Positions 1-6,315 of a DNA stretch of 45,930 bases are shown here, piece by piece; within the stretch, counting starts at the first letter, position 1; each line of letters begins with the position of its first letter. The DNA is from a virus: IMG/VR virus record IMGVR_UViG_3300013306_000784, positions 1-45,930 of that record; one strand, given 5' to 3'. The notes under the pieces were generated by a model. That model saw only the letters and a list, made by a program, of their open reading frames with translations, did not search any database and had not been told where the DNA came from. A program made the translations under genes and the position numbers.

Positions 1-462
1 TTAGTTCGTGAACGTGTCCTTTGGATATTGAGTACCGATGGGATCACCGAGAGAGTTTGTCGGGTCTAGCGACCGTCCTCCCGCCGGAACAAACCTGAGT
101 TGGAGGGAGCCGTCATTGTCATCAAGGCCATCGAACGTGTCATTGATCATCATCCACACATCCTCACCACCACTGAAAGCCCCTCGCAGACCCAGCGCCT
201 CTGGCGATCCATTCTCACCGACTCTAAATATTGCCTGCCCCACTATTGCCTTCTCACCGCTATAAGGATACTTCTTGTCGCCCTTATCAATATTCATAAT
301 GTAGTAGTTACCCTTGCCTACACCACATCCTTTAGCATCACAGGTTCTGGCGTCTCGCTCGCGAGTATTGAAGCACCATGTACCATCTGCATAAAGATTA
401 CCTGCCGATGGAATTTTCCCGATACGCTGCCAGCCCTTATTTGCGTGAATTTTACTTTCCAT
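1..462 (-). CDS. LecA/PA-IL-like lectin domain protein
   Basis: A 153-residue protein whose residues ~75-130 follow the P. aeruginosa galactose lectin LecA (PA-IL). A VGQAIFRVG...GLRG stretch matches the LecA ALVMKIGNSG...VNTG region. A MINDTFDGLDDNDGS stretch matches the calcium/sugar loop YNDVPGTYGNNSGS. In that loop the first Asp and the second Asn are kept, the Thr is replaced by Gly and one Asn by Asp, so calcium-dependent sugar binding is plausible but unproven. There is no signal peptide. A GAGGTG ribosome site precedes the ATG at 462 and the TAA occupies bases 1-3, so the gene is complete. It lies outside the tRNA att site, so it is either chromosomal or part of an older phage remnant. 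Confidence 0.6.
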   Translation of the reverse strand: MESKIHANKGWQRIGKIPSAGNLYADGTWCFNTRERDARTCDAKGCGVGKGNYYIMNIDKGDKKYPYSGEKAIVGQAIFRVGENGSPEALGLRGAFSGGEDVWMMINDTFDGLDDNDGSLQLRFVPAGGRSLDPTNSLGDPIGTQYPKDTFTN

Positions 463-617
463 TTAGCAACACCTCATCATCCAAGAAATAGAATTTTGTC
501 TGCAGCAAAAAAACTATAGCTCGATATTTCTTGGCGTCAAAGATACTTACGGCCTATATACTTCTATATACCGGACCTACAAAGCAACATCAGCACTATG
601 GCGCTATTTCGAAAGTG

Positions 618-892
618 TTAAGTTGTAAAAGCAAGAAACTTGATAACCCTCAAAGACGCGACGCGCTGGAAGAAATGTCGTCTAACATCGGAAATAATGG
701 CTTTCATCGACATCTTGCCTGCCTGAAGCGCAATGAGGCTGCGGATGTCCGCGTTGGTGATGACGTTATTCGCTGCGCATACATTGGTGCAGTCGTGCGG
801 ATACGACCGCATGACCCACGCAACCCGACGTCGCAGCCTTTGGCTAAGTCCGTATCGAGGTCAACCAGTTCGCGAGGACCGGCTCTGATCAT
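618..892 (-). pseudogene. Decayed Rz (i-spanin) remnant
   Basis: This stretch is a diverged copy of the C-terminal third of the intact Rz gene at 1647-2153. One frame reads LVDLDTDLAKGCDVG, matching the Rz stretch LLDATDIAKGCDVP. The match then continues in another frame as IRSLIALQAGK, matching RGLIALQACQ. The two genes share the exact DNA string ACGTCGCAGCCTTTGGC. The change of frame shows a frameshift, and everything N-terminal to the AKGCDV motif is missing. It ends about 90 bp from the tRNA att fragment, so it is probably the residue of an earlier, related prophage at the same site. The rest of 463-984 holds only the tRNA terminator. Confidence 0.7.
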
Positions 893-939
893 CTTGAGGA
901 GAAAAACGGGATGAACCCCCGCAAAAGTCCCTACGCATG

Positions 940-967
940 AAAAAGCCCAACCTTGTCAGATTGGGCT
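940..967 (-). terminator. Intrinsic terminator downstream of tRNA-Pro
   Basis: Minus-strand stem AGCCCAA / TTGGGCT with a 10-nt loop, followed by a run of T. It sits 17 bp beyond the CCA end of the tRNA fragment, as expected for the original chromosomal tRNA transcription unit. Confidence 0.8.
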
Positions 968-983
968 AAGTCATTGAATTATA

Positions 984-1031
984 TGGTCGGGACGGAGTGA
1001 TTCGAACACTCGACCCCTAGCACCCCATGCT
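984..1031 (-). other. Prophage attachment site: 3' part of tRNA-Pro(GGG)
   Basis: Read on the minus strand this is the 3' half of a tRNA. It has an anticodon loop ATGGGGT (anticodon GGG), a T-arm GAGTG-TTCGAAT-CACTC with a perfect 5-bp stem, an acceptor strand CGTCCCG and a terminal ACCA. The 5' half (D-arm and the CGGGACG acceptor strand) is missing on the high-coordinate side, where unrelated sequence begins near base 1032. That is how the integrase-distal att site of a phage integrated in a tRNA gene looks: the prophage lies to the right and the complete tRNA should be rebuilt at the far end, outside this window. Confidence 0.85.
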
Positions 1032-1245
1032 GGGAACTGTAGCGGCCCAAGCACTTGTTTTATAAGGATAACATCCTATTTTACTGCTAGCAAAACATCC
1101 GTTTTTTTGTGCTTATGCAAACGAAAACACGCGGTCTCTAGAGGAGGTTTTGCGCAACCCATCCCCGGCGTCCTGCCGACCGAACACCAAACCAAAATCC
1201 TACAGTTCGTCGCCTCACCCTCGCCCACATCCCCCACCTCGATTA

Positions 1246-1261
1246 CTGTATATTCAAACAG
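1246..1261 (+). promoter_or_regulatory. LexA (SOS) box
   Basis: CTGTATATTCAAACAG fits the CTG-N10-CAG LexA consensus, with a T/A-rich centre. The flanks extend the palindrome to TACTGT...ACAGTA. It ends 20 bp before the GTG start of the coiled-coil gene. A TATATT hexamer at 1249-1254 inside the box could be the -10 element, so LexA bound here would block the promoter directly. Confidence 0.85.
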
Positions 1262-1281
1262 TACAAAGCAAGGCGCATCCC

Positions 1282-1665
1282 GTGGATCCCTCCGATATCG
1301 AAAACACCGACGACTGGCTCGGCTGCCCGACGCCGCTCGAAACCTGCCGGCACCAGTTGGCCCTCTACGAAAATGAGTTCGAGGAACTGAACCTTCAGCT
1401 GCAACAGTCCAGGGAGCGGATATTCAAGCTGGTTGAGATGCACGCTGCCGAGTCGGCCGAGTGCGAAACCCTCCGCTCTCAATTGAGCGTTGCGAAGTCA
1501 GAAGCCTCGGATGCAAGCCGGCGAGCGACCGATATCGAGACCAAAAGTAACTGGGAGCTGATGGCGAACGACAAGCACATAGCTGAGTTGCGAACCCAGA
1601 TTCGGATCCTCAGCGGAGACAATCCATTCAAGGACCCCTTCCCCCATCAGCGAGATAATTCTTGA
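1282..1665 (+). CDS. SOS-controlled coiled-coil protein, putative antirepressor
   Basis: A 127-residue protein read from GTG 1282, chosen because AAGG lies 8 nt upstream and the LexA box ends 20 bp before it. The frame stays open upstream, but an earlier start would put the LexA box inside the gene and add a Pro/Ser-rich tail of no protein character. The product is charged and helical: residues ~20-110 (from LETCRHQLALYENEFEELNL to HIAELRTQIRIL) look like a coiled coil. It is convergent with Rz and overlaps its 3' end by 19 bp. I recognise no family. Its SOS control, together with a CI protein lacking the cleavage domain, suggests an induction role like the LexA-controlled antirepressors of phage 186 (Tum) and Gifsy phages; that part is inference. 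Confidence 0.6.
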   Translation: MDPSDIENTDDWLGCPTPLETCRHQLALYENEFEELNLQLQQSRERIFKLVEMHAAESAECETLRSQLSVAKSEASDASRRATDIETKSNWELMANDKHIAELRTQIRILSGDNPFKDPFPHQRDNS

Positions 1666-2153
1666 ACATAGGCCTGGCACGCCTGCAACGCGATCAGTCC
1701 ACGGTCGCCGGTGTCGGTGATGGCGATAATTCGTTGAGCATGCGCCGGGTCAAGTCGGGATCGTACGGTTGCATGATCCACGCCGCCGGTGTCGGGGGTG
1801 GCTGGCACGTCGCAGCCTTTGGCAATGTCGGTTGCGTCGAGGAGGACTGACAGGCGGACATCAGCAGTGGCAAGGCGATCGCGCAGACGATTCTGGTTCT
1901 TTTGGGCATCGGTCATTTTCTCGAAGTGGGTTTTTTCGCTTGCATCAAGCCGCTGCTCGAGCGCCAGCCGCTTGTCCTGCTCGGCCTGCTGGGCCGTCGC
2001 TGCAGCCAGGGTCATTTGATTGAGGGTTTCAGCGTACAGCCGCCCCTGTTCAGCAAGCTGCTGGCCGTATCTCCAATCCTGAAACTGCCAGGCGCTGCCG
2101 AAGCCGGCGAGCACCAGCATCAGAACCCCTACCGCTTTCCATGGAACGACCAT
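1647..2153 (-). CDS. Rz: Rz-like i-spanin (DUF2514-type), lysis cassette B
   Basis: A 168-residue inner-membrane spanin subunit. It has an N-terminal anchor (about residues 5-22, AVGVLMLVLAGFGSAW), then a long periplasmic coiled coil rich in Gln, Glu and Ala. It would join its Rz1 partner to fuse the inner and outer membranes at the end of lysis. The ATG at 2153 shares one base with the endolysin TGA; a longer frame opens at 2219 but would run far into the endolysin gene. Rz1 is encoded entirely inside it in another frame. A frameshifted relative lies on the other side of the att site. Confidence 0.85.
   Translation of the reverse strand: MVVPWKAVGVLMLVLAGFGSAWQFQDWRYGQQLAEQGRLYAETLNQMTLAAATAQQAEQDKRLALEQRLDASEKTHFEKMTDAQKNQNRLRDRLATADVRLSVLLDATDIAKGCDVPATPDTGGVDHATVRSRLDPAHAQRIIAITDTGDRGLIALQACQAYVQELSR
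1694..1909 (-). CDS. Rz1: Rz1-like o-spanin lipoprotein nested in Rz
   Basis: A 71-residue lipoprotein encoded wholly within the Rz gene in a different frame, as in lambda. It starts MPKRTRIVCAIALPLLMSAC: a basic N-terminus, a hydrophobic stretch and a lipobox LMSAC with the acylated Cys at residue 20. After processing the mature part is short and Pro-rich (QPTLPKAATCQPPPTPAAW), typical of outer-membrane spanin subunits. It should be lipidated, sorted to the outer membrane and bind the C-terminus of Rz. Confidence 0.85.
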   Translation of the reverse strand: MPKRTRIVCAIALPLLMSACQSSSTQPTLPKAATCQPPPTPAAWIMQPYDPDLTRRMLNELSPSPTPATVD

Positions 2154-2575
2154 CACGGCACATCCCTGAAGAAGACGTGACCGCCCAGCTTGAGAGTCTG
2201 CTTTGCCTTCGTCGACCAAGCCGGCGCTTTGATGCTGGTCGCGTAGTAGTGCGTAGCGCCGCCGGTTGGGTCCGGGACCTTGCCGTCGATCACCTGGTCA
2301 GCAGCGATCCGACATTGCGCCAGTTCGCGGAAAGGGATCTGCTTCACGCCGATCAGGAACTGATAGTTCGGGTCGGTCTTGTTCCAGCAGCTGAACTGAT
2401 ACTTCGCCTGGCAAACGCCAGCGTAGCCCTCACCCCACCACGACTTTTCCTTTCCGTCGAACACGCGGTGGCGGATCGTCCAGGCCACGGCAATCTGCCC
2501 CGCCGTACCTTCGCCTCGCGCCTCACCCCACAGCGTGCGCGCAAGGATGTCGCGATCTTTTTCGGTTGCAGTCAT
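2153..2575 (-). CDS. Endolysin, SleB-like cell-wall hydrolase
   Basis: A 140-residue enzyme of the Hydrolase_2/SleB cell-wall hydrolase type. The family signature is seen in LARTLWGEARGEG (catalytic Glu in the WGEARGE motif, residues ~15-21) and later in YQFSCWN and GGATHYYA. It has no signal peptide or membrane anchor, so it needs the holin to reach peptidoglycan; the holin gene lies 25 kb away at 27866-28189. GGAGA precedes the ATG at 2575. It is followed, with one base of overlap, by Rz. An intrinsic terminator lies just upstream (2591-2618), so expression depends on antitermination of the late transcript or on a local promoter. Confidence 0.85.
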   Translation of the reverse strand: MTATEKDRDILARTLWGEARGEGTAGQIAVAWTIRHRVFDGKEKSWWGEGYAGVCQAKYQFSCWNKTDPNYQFLIGVKQIPFRELAQCRIAADQVIDGKVPDPTGGATHYYATSIKAPAWSTKAKQTLKLGGHVFFRDVP

Positions 2576-2590
2576 CTATTTTCTCCAGGC

Positions 2591-2618
2591 AAAAAGAAGC
2601 CCGCACGACGGCGGGCCT
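2591..2618 (-). terminator. Intrinsic terminator between tail genes and endolysin
   Basis: Minus-strand stem GCCCGC / GCGGGC (2611-2616 with 2599-2604), followed by TTCTTTTT. It would stop late transcripts coming from the tail genes before they reach the endolysin gene. Confidence 0.75.
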
Positions 2619-2678
2619 TAGGTAGAATGAGGCTGATTTTCAGAACCACAAATATTCCGAACGACGAATCAAGAGCCT

Positions 2679-3785
2679 ATGAGTACGAATCTATCAACTA
2701 AAAAAAATCGAACACTTCACCTTGATGGTATTCGAGGTGTAGCAGCATTGTCGGTTGCTCTCTTTCATTTTTTTAGGTCGTTCGATAACTCGCTTATCTC
2801 TGGAAACCATTTCATAAATCAAACATTCATAAGCGCTTTATGGAACGGGCACTTTGCAGTCTCGCTATTCTTTGTTCTAAGCGGGTATCTTTTTTTTGAT
2901 AAATTTAAGTCTGAGAGTTTTTTCAATGGCGCAAAGGCATCAGCCAAACGTTTTCTAAGACTAAGCATCCCCATACTATCTATATGCCTTCTAGCATACG
3001 TTATTCATAAAACCGGATTTTTCGAAAATCAAACGGCAGCAAAGCTAAGTGGATCTGACTGGCTCGCGCGCTGGTACGTATTCGAACCAAGTCTTAGCTT
3101 GGCAATTTTTGAATCATTATGGTTCGACTATGTATCATTCAACCCAAACCACACATACAATTCGAACTTATGGACTATATCATACGAACTATTTGCCGTA
3201 ATCGGAGTAATATTCACTGCTATCATTACTAAAAATATCAACAACTCTATTCGAATAGCGATATTAATTTGCTTAGCAGCAACTTCCTACGGAACGCACT
3301 ATTTCGAATTCATAATAGGAGCAGTGCTAGTCATGGTGGTTTCAGAAAGAAAATCAAGCACCTCTCTACGAGCATCAATTATAACCCTAGTATTCGCCCT
3401 TTCACTATCCGCACTTGTTTTACCGAATGCCATATCTGGTTTTGCTAGCGATTTCTTCTATCCTGTAGGTGCGGCATTGCTAATTATATCTGTTAGCATA
3501 AACAGAGCATTGAAACTTGCGTTCTCCAATAGCTTTTTTCTGAAACTTGGCGAGATATCTTTCGGGTTATATCTAACCCACTTCCTGACATTAAACAGCG
3601 TGGCATCATCAGTATACATTGCCACAGAATCCATCCCCATAACATTTATATGTTATGTAGTATCAACTATTGCATTGTCGATTTGTTTCACCTATATCGT
3701 GGATGAGCCTTGGACAAAAACACTAAACGTATTGTTCCGCAAGAAAACACAGCCGATAAATCAGGATTTGAATATCAAAATATAA
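2679..3785 (+). CDS. Acyltransferase 3 family membrane protein (OafA-like)
   Basis: A 368-residue integral membrane protein of the acyltransferase-3 family, which moves acetyl or other acyl groups onto O-antigen or exopolysaccharide sugars. The N-terminal signature LDGIRGVAALSVALFHFF (residues ~15-32) carries the family Arg and His, and NGHFAVSLFFVLSGYLFF follows at ~64. About ten hydrophobic segments run through the protein. It is clearly more AT-rich than its neighbours and lies on the opposite strand between the tail-fibre chaperone and the endolysin, overlapping the chaperone's 3' end by 11 bp. This is the profile of a lysogenic-conversion moron that alters the receptor surface; the substrate is unknown. 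Confidence 0.85.
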   Translation: MSTNLSTKKNRTLHLDGIRGVAALSVALFHFFRSFDNSLISGNHFINQTFISALWNGHFAVSLFFVLSGYLFFDKFKSESFFNGAKASAKRFLRLSIPILSICLLAYVIHKTGFFENQTAAKLSGSDWLARWYVFEPSLSLAIFESLWFDYVSFNPNHTYNSNLWTISYELFAVIGVIFTAIITKNINNSIRIAILICLAATSYGTHYFEFIIGAVLVMVVSERKSSTSLRASIITLVFALSLSALVLPNAISGFASDFFYPVGAALLIISVSINRALKLAFSNSFFLKLGEISFGLYLTHFLTLNSVASSVYIATESIPITFICYVVSTIALSICFTYIVDEPWTKTLNVLFRKKTQPINQDLNIKI

Positions 3786-4110
3786 TTGCTGGCCAATCCG
3801 GGGTGAGCGGCCAACCAGCCCGCTCCGGCGTCTTGATTAGAGCGCTGCGATATCTCTTCCAAGCTTTCCACTTCGCAAGATTTCCCTCCGTGATATCTCC
3901 CACGTCGTAATCGTCCTGCAGTGGCTGGATTACGTTGTCAGCTTCAGTCACTAGAGAGCCCAGCGTGATCCTAGCAGCCGTGTCGATTCGCTGCTCCTCG
4001 GCAACCATGAGCAGCCACTCAGGTAGTTCCTCGGTGTAAGCTTCGCCCTCGGCCAACTCCCATCCTTCGCCGACCGCTCTCCATCCAATATTGGTGATTG
4101 CATAAGGCAT
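3775..4110 (-). CDS. Tail fibre assembly (chaperone) protein
   Basis: A 111-residue protein directly after the tail-fibre gene (3-bp gap), where lambda-like and Mu-like phages place their Tfa-type chaperone. The pattern of Trp-rich helices (LAKWKAWKRYRSALI, TPERAGWPLTPDWP) matches the C-terminal part of that family: a W-x-x-Y-R segment followed by a Pro/Trp tail. It would help trimerise the fibre or stay attached to its tip. The 3' end overlaps the convergent acyltransferase gene by 11 bp, suggesting that the acyltransferase was inserted exactly at the end of this gene. Confidence 0.75.
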   Translation of the reverse strand: MPYAITNIGWRAVGEGWELAEGEAYTEELPEWLLMVAEEQRIDTAARITLGSLVTEADNVIQPLQDDYDVGDITEGNLAKWKAWKRYRSALIKTPERAGWPLTPDWPAIIF

Positions 4111-4113
4111 GAT

Positions 4114-5271
4114 TTATCGCTCCAGTCCGTAACCGCGCACGCCGATAGAACTGCCGACCGTGACAGCAGCGTTGTTCCTGTAGTTAATCGTTTGGACTGA
4201 GCTGCACAACGTTTCGGCCTGATATCTGTTCCCGGCGGGGCATGAAAGTATTTCAATTGTGTTGGCATACCCAACAATTAGCGTACCGCCACTCGGAGCG
4301 GCGTAAAGCATCAAAATGCATCTTTGCGTTGTAGGCGGGATAAACGAAGAGCAGTTAACTGACGTAGACGTTGTGGCAGTCCCGCCTGACAATGCCAGGG
4401 TCGATGAAGCGTCCTCAGTGTAGATAACTGCACCGTTTGAACACAGGAAAGGCCTGAACCCAGCGGCCCCAACTCTGAGCGCTGCGATAAAACGCATTGA
4501 GCTATCACCGGCTTTCGTTCGTGCTGCTCCCAGATAAGGTGAGGCAGGCGGTGTAGTTGAGAAATTAATATCCGGCGTGCCGAAGTTATCGAAGAGATAT
4601 ATGTAGTACCAAGTATTCGTAGCGGGGGCTAGACCAGTTTTCACTATTGGCGACGGTACTTTCAGAGCTTTGCCAGCGCCGGGAACATATGCGGCGCCGG
4701 AGTCAATCCCAATGGAGTTTGCGGAATACCAGACCGGTAACAATCCTTCGATGTAGCTTTCTGCCACCCCGCCCTGCTGCAGTGTTAGGGGCTTTGTGAG
4801 GGAAGACAGTTCCGTGATATCCGCGTTAACGCCAGACTTGGCCGCGACCAGCGTCGCGCGCGCTGCCGGCGCATCGACGTCATTGAGAAGTCCTTGAATG
4901 AAAGCGGAAAGATCCGTGATCCCAGTGCCACCCTTGCTCGGCGGCAGGACTTCATAATTACCCGTGGTGCCAAGAGCCGCCATCTTCGGGCCGTAGGTGT
5001 TCACCCAGTCCCGAACCTGATCTGCCAGCCCCTTCTGATACCCTTGAATCGGGGCAATTGCATAGCTCGCGCCCGAAGCAGTTGATCCAAGGTAAGGCGG
5101 GATGATCGAAATTACCGTATCGCTTGCGACGTTGCCTAACTCGTATTGACGCCCATCTGGGCCAATAAAAGCATCGCCGATGCGCGTGTTCGCTGCGAAA
5201 GCTGTATTCACGCCGGTCACAACGCTTGAATTTTGGGTAACAGAAACCGTACCCAGTCTGTGCCATGACAT
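4114..5271 (-). CDS. Tail fibre protein
   Basis: A 385-residue protein starting MSWHRLGTVSVTQNSSVVTG, a common N-terminus of phage tail-fibre proteins (small beta domain followed by GIGTAFA-like and GDAF stretches). ATG 5271 is preferred over the frame's earlier opening at 5418 because GGAGT precedes it and the earlier start would overlap the upstream gene. A PSKGGTGITDL motif at about residue 107, typical of fibre linkers, leads into a Ser/Thr/Gly/Ala-rich C-terminal half with little charge, expected for a trimeric beta-structured receptor-binding region. The next gene is its chaperone. Confidence 0.75.
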   Translation of the reverse strand: MSWHRLGTVSVTQNSSVVTGVNTAFAANTRIGDAFIGPDGRQYELGNVASDTVISIIPPYLGSTASGASYAIAPIQGYQKGLADQVRDWVNTYGPKMAALGTTGNYEVLPPSKGGTGITDLSAFIQGLLNDVDAPAARATLVAAKSGVNADITELSSLTKPLTLQQGGVAESYIEGLLPVWYSANSIGIDSGAAYVPGAGKALKVPSPIVKTGLAPATNTWYYIYLFDNFGTPDINFSTTPPASPYLGAARTKAGDSSMRFIAALRVGAAGFRPFLCSNGAVIYTEDASSTLALSGGTATTSTSVNCSSFIPPTTQRCILMLYAAPSGGTLIVGYANTIEILSCPAGNRYQAETLCSSVQTINYRNNAAVTVGSSIGVRGYGLER

Positions 5272-5296
5272 TGAGTTACTCCGAAAATGAAAAGTC

Positions 5297-5959
5297 TCAG
5301 GCCAGCAACTTGGCACAGAGGAATGGCCTATGGCCTTGGTTGGTCCAAGCCGTAAAGGCAAGGCTGTACATGATGATTCGGCCGTTGGCGTAATCGACCC
5401 CAAGGGCGCATCCGCCACCAGTGCCTTCGTTATGGCAGTTCATCGTGAAAGGGTTCAGTGAAACGTACTCCCCCACCCCCAGACTCTTATTTATGCCCCA
5501 AAGATATCTGCGCCCGACACTCAACTGCTCAGTTCCTAAATAGGTCCAGTCGCCTGCGGCGAACGTTACGATCACCGCCGGAGCGCCGCTGTCGTACACC
5601 AAGACGCCGCTAGGGTCCCAGAGACGCATCCCATACGAAGCGGTGCCCATAGAAGCCCAGGCCGCCACAAAATACTGTCCGCTGAGGTTTTCATTTACCC
5701 TTGAAGCGTTCATGGAAAATCCAGTCCAGTTACCCGGCCCGCCCGTGAACCAAACCGAGATGGGAACCTGAATCGCCCCGCCCTGATCTGGACGTATGAA
5801 AACCATTGGTGGATCCTGACTGGTCACCGCACGCGCAAAAACTCCTGATGCAGTTGCAACGCCAGAATAGGAGCCTTTGGTGAGAAGGCAGAGCCTTGGA
5901 GCCTCCGAATCAATCTGGACAAATGAATTGTCATTGATGCTCTGAAATCCATAGGTCAT
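5297..5959 (-). CDS. Small tail protein, possibly receptor-binding
   Basis: A 220-residue protein between the tip protein J region and the tail fibre. It opens with MTYGFQSINDNSFVQIDSE, a beta-rich N-terminus resembling that of the preceding protein (GLRVFNESGQLAMDTNS), so the two may share a virion-attachment domain. The rest is rich in Gly, Trp and aromatic residues, with GHRPFLCAKLLA at the C-terminus; the fibre protein has a similar GFRPFLCSNGA stretch. Its ATG overlaps the upstream stop by 4 bp (ATGA). I do not recognise a named family; a tail-tip or receptor-binding role is inferred from position. Confidence 0.6.
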   Translation of the reverse strand: MTYGFQSINDNSFVQIDSEAPRLCLLTKGSYSGVATASGVFARAVTSQDPPMVFIRPDQGGAIQVPISVWFTGGPGNWTGFSMNASRVNENLSGQYFVAAWASMGTASYGMRLWDPSGVLVYDSGAPAVIVTFAAGDWTYLGTEQLSVGRRYLWGINKSLGVGEYVSLNPFTMNCHNEGTGGGCALGVDYANGRIIMYSLAFTAWTNQGHRPFLCAKLLA

Positions 5960-6312
5960 GTCGAATACCTGATTGCATAACCCTTTGCGATGACCGTCGA
6001 GCCAATCGTCGCGGCGCTCGCAGATGGATTTTTCTTCAGCACCACGACTTGGCCCGCTGAGGTTGTAACAAACGGGTAAGACTTTTGATTTCCACTGCCA
6101 TCAGTCTCAGACGATTGAACATCCTGTGCTCTCGTCGGAATGATCATGAACACGCAATTGGCAGGATTGAAGCCAGGAATATTCAGCGTGTAGCTGGGCA
6201 CGGCCCCGCTGAAATCTATGACGCCCTGCCAGATCACTTGATAGGTGAAGCTATTGGTGTCCATAGCGAGCTGACCGCTCTCGTTAAAAACACGCAGTCC
6301 AAATAGCGCCAT
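5956..6312 (-). CDS. Small tail-tip protein
   Basis: A 118-residue beta-rich protein starting MALFGLRVFNESGQLAMDTNS, located 3 bp after the tip protein J. It overlaps the next gene by 4 bp (ATGA), so the two are translationally coupled. Small proteins with this 'G-L-x-V-F-N-x-x-G-x-x-x-x-D' opening sit behind J in many Pseudomonas phages, but I know of no assigned function. Probably a virion component of the distal tail. Confidence 0.6.
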   Translation of the reverse strand: MALFGLRVFNESGQLAMDTNSFTYQVIWQGVIDFSGAVPSYTLNIPGFNPANCVFMIIPTRAQDVQSSETDGSGNQKSYPFVTTSAGQVVVLKKNPSASAATIGSTVIAKGYAIRYST

Positions 6313-6315
6313 TGT

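Noticed and set aside
531-914. A plus-strand 127-codon frame between the lectin gene and the att site
   Set aside because: It is antisense to the Rz remnant, and its sequence is explained by that remnant.
984-1031. A complete tRNA gene
   Set aside because: Only the anticodon loop, T-arm and 3' acceptor strand are present; the D-arm and 5' acceptor strand are absent.
1107-1376. An 89-codon frame upstream of and overlapping the LexA-controlled gene
   Set aside because: It covers the LexA box and promoter, has no ribosome site and is not protein-like.
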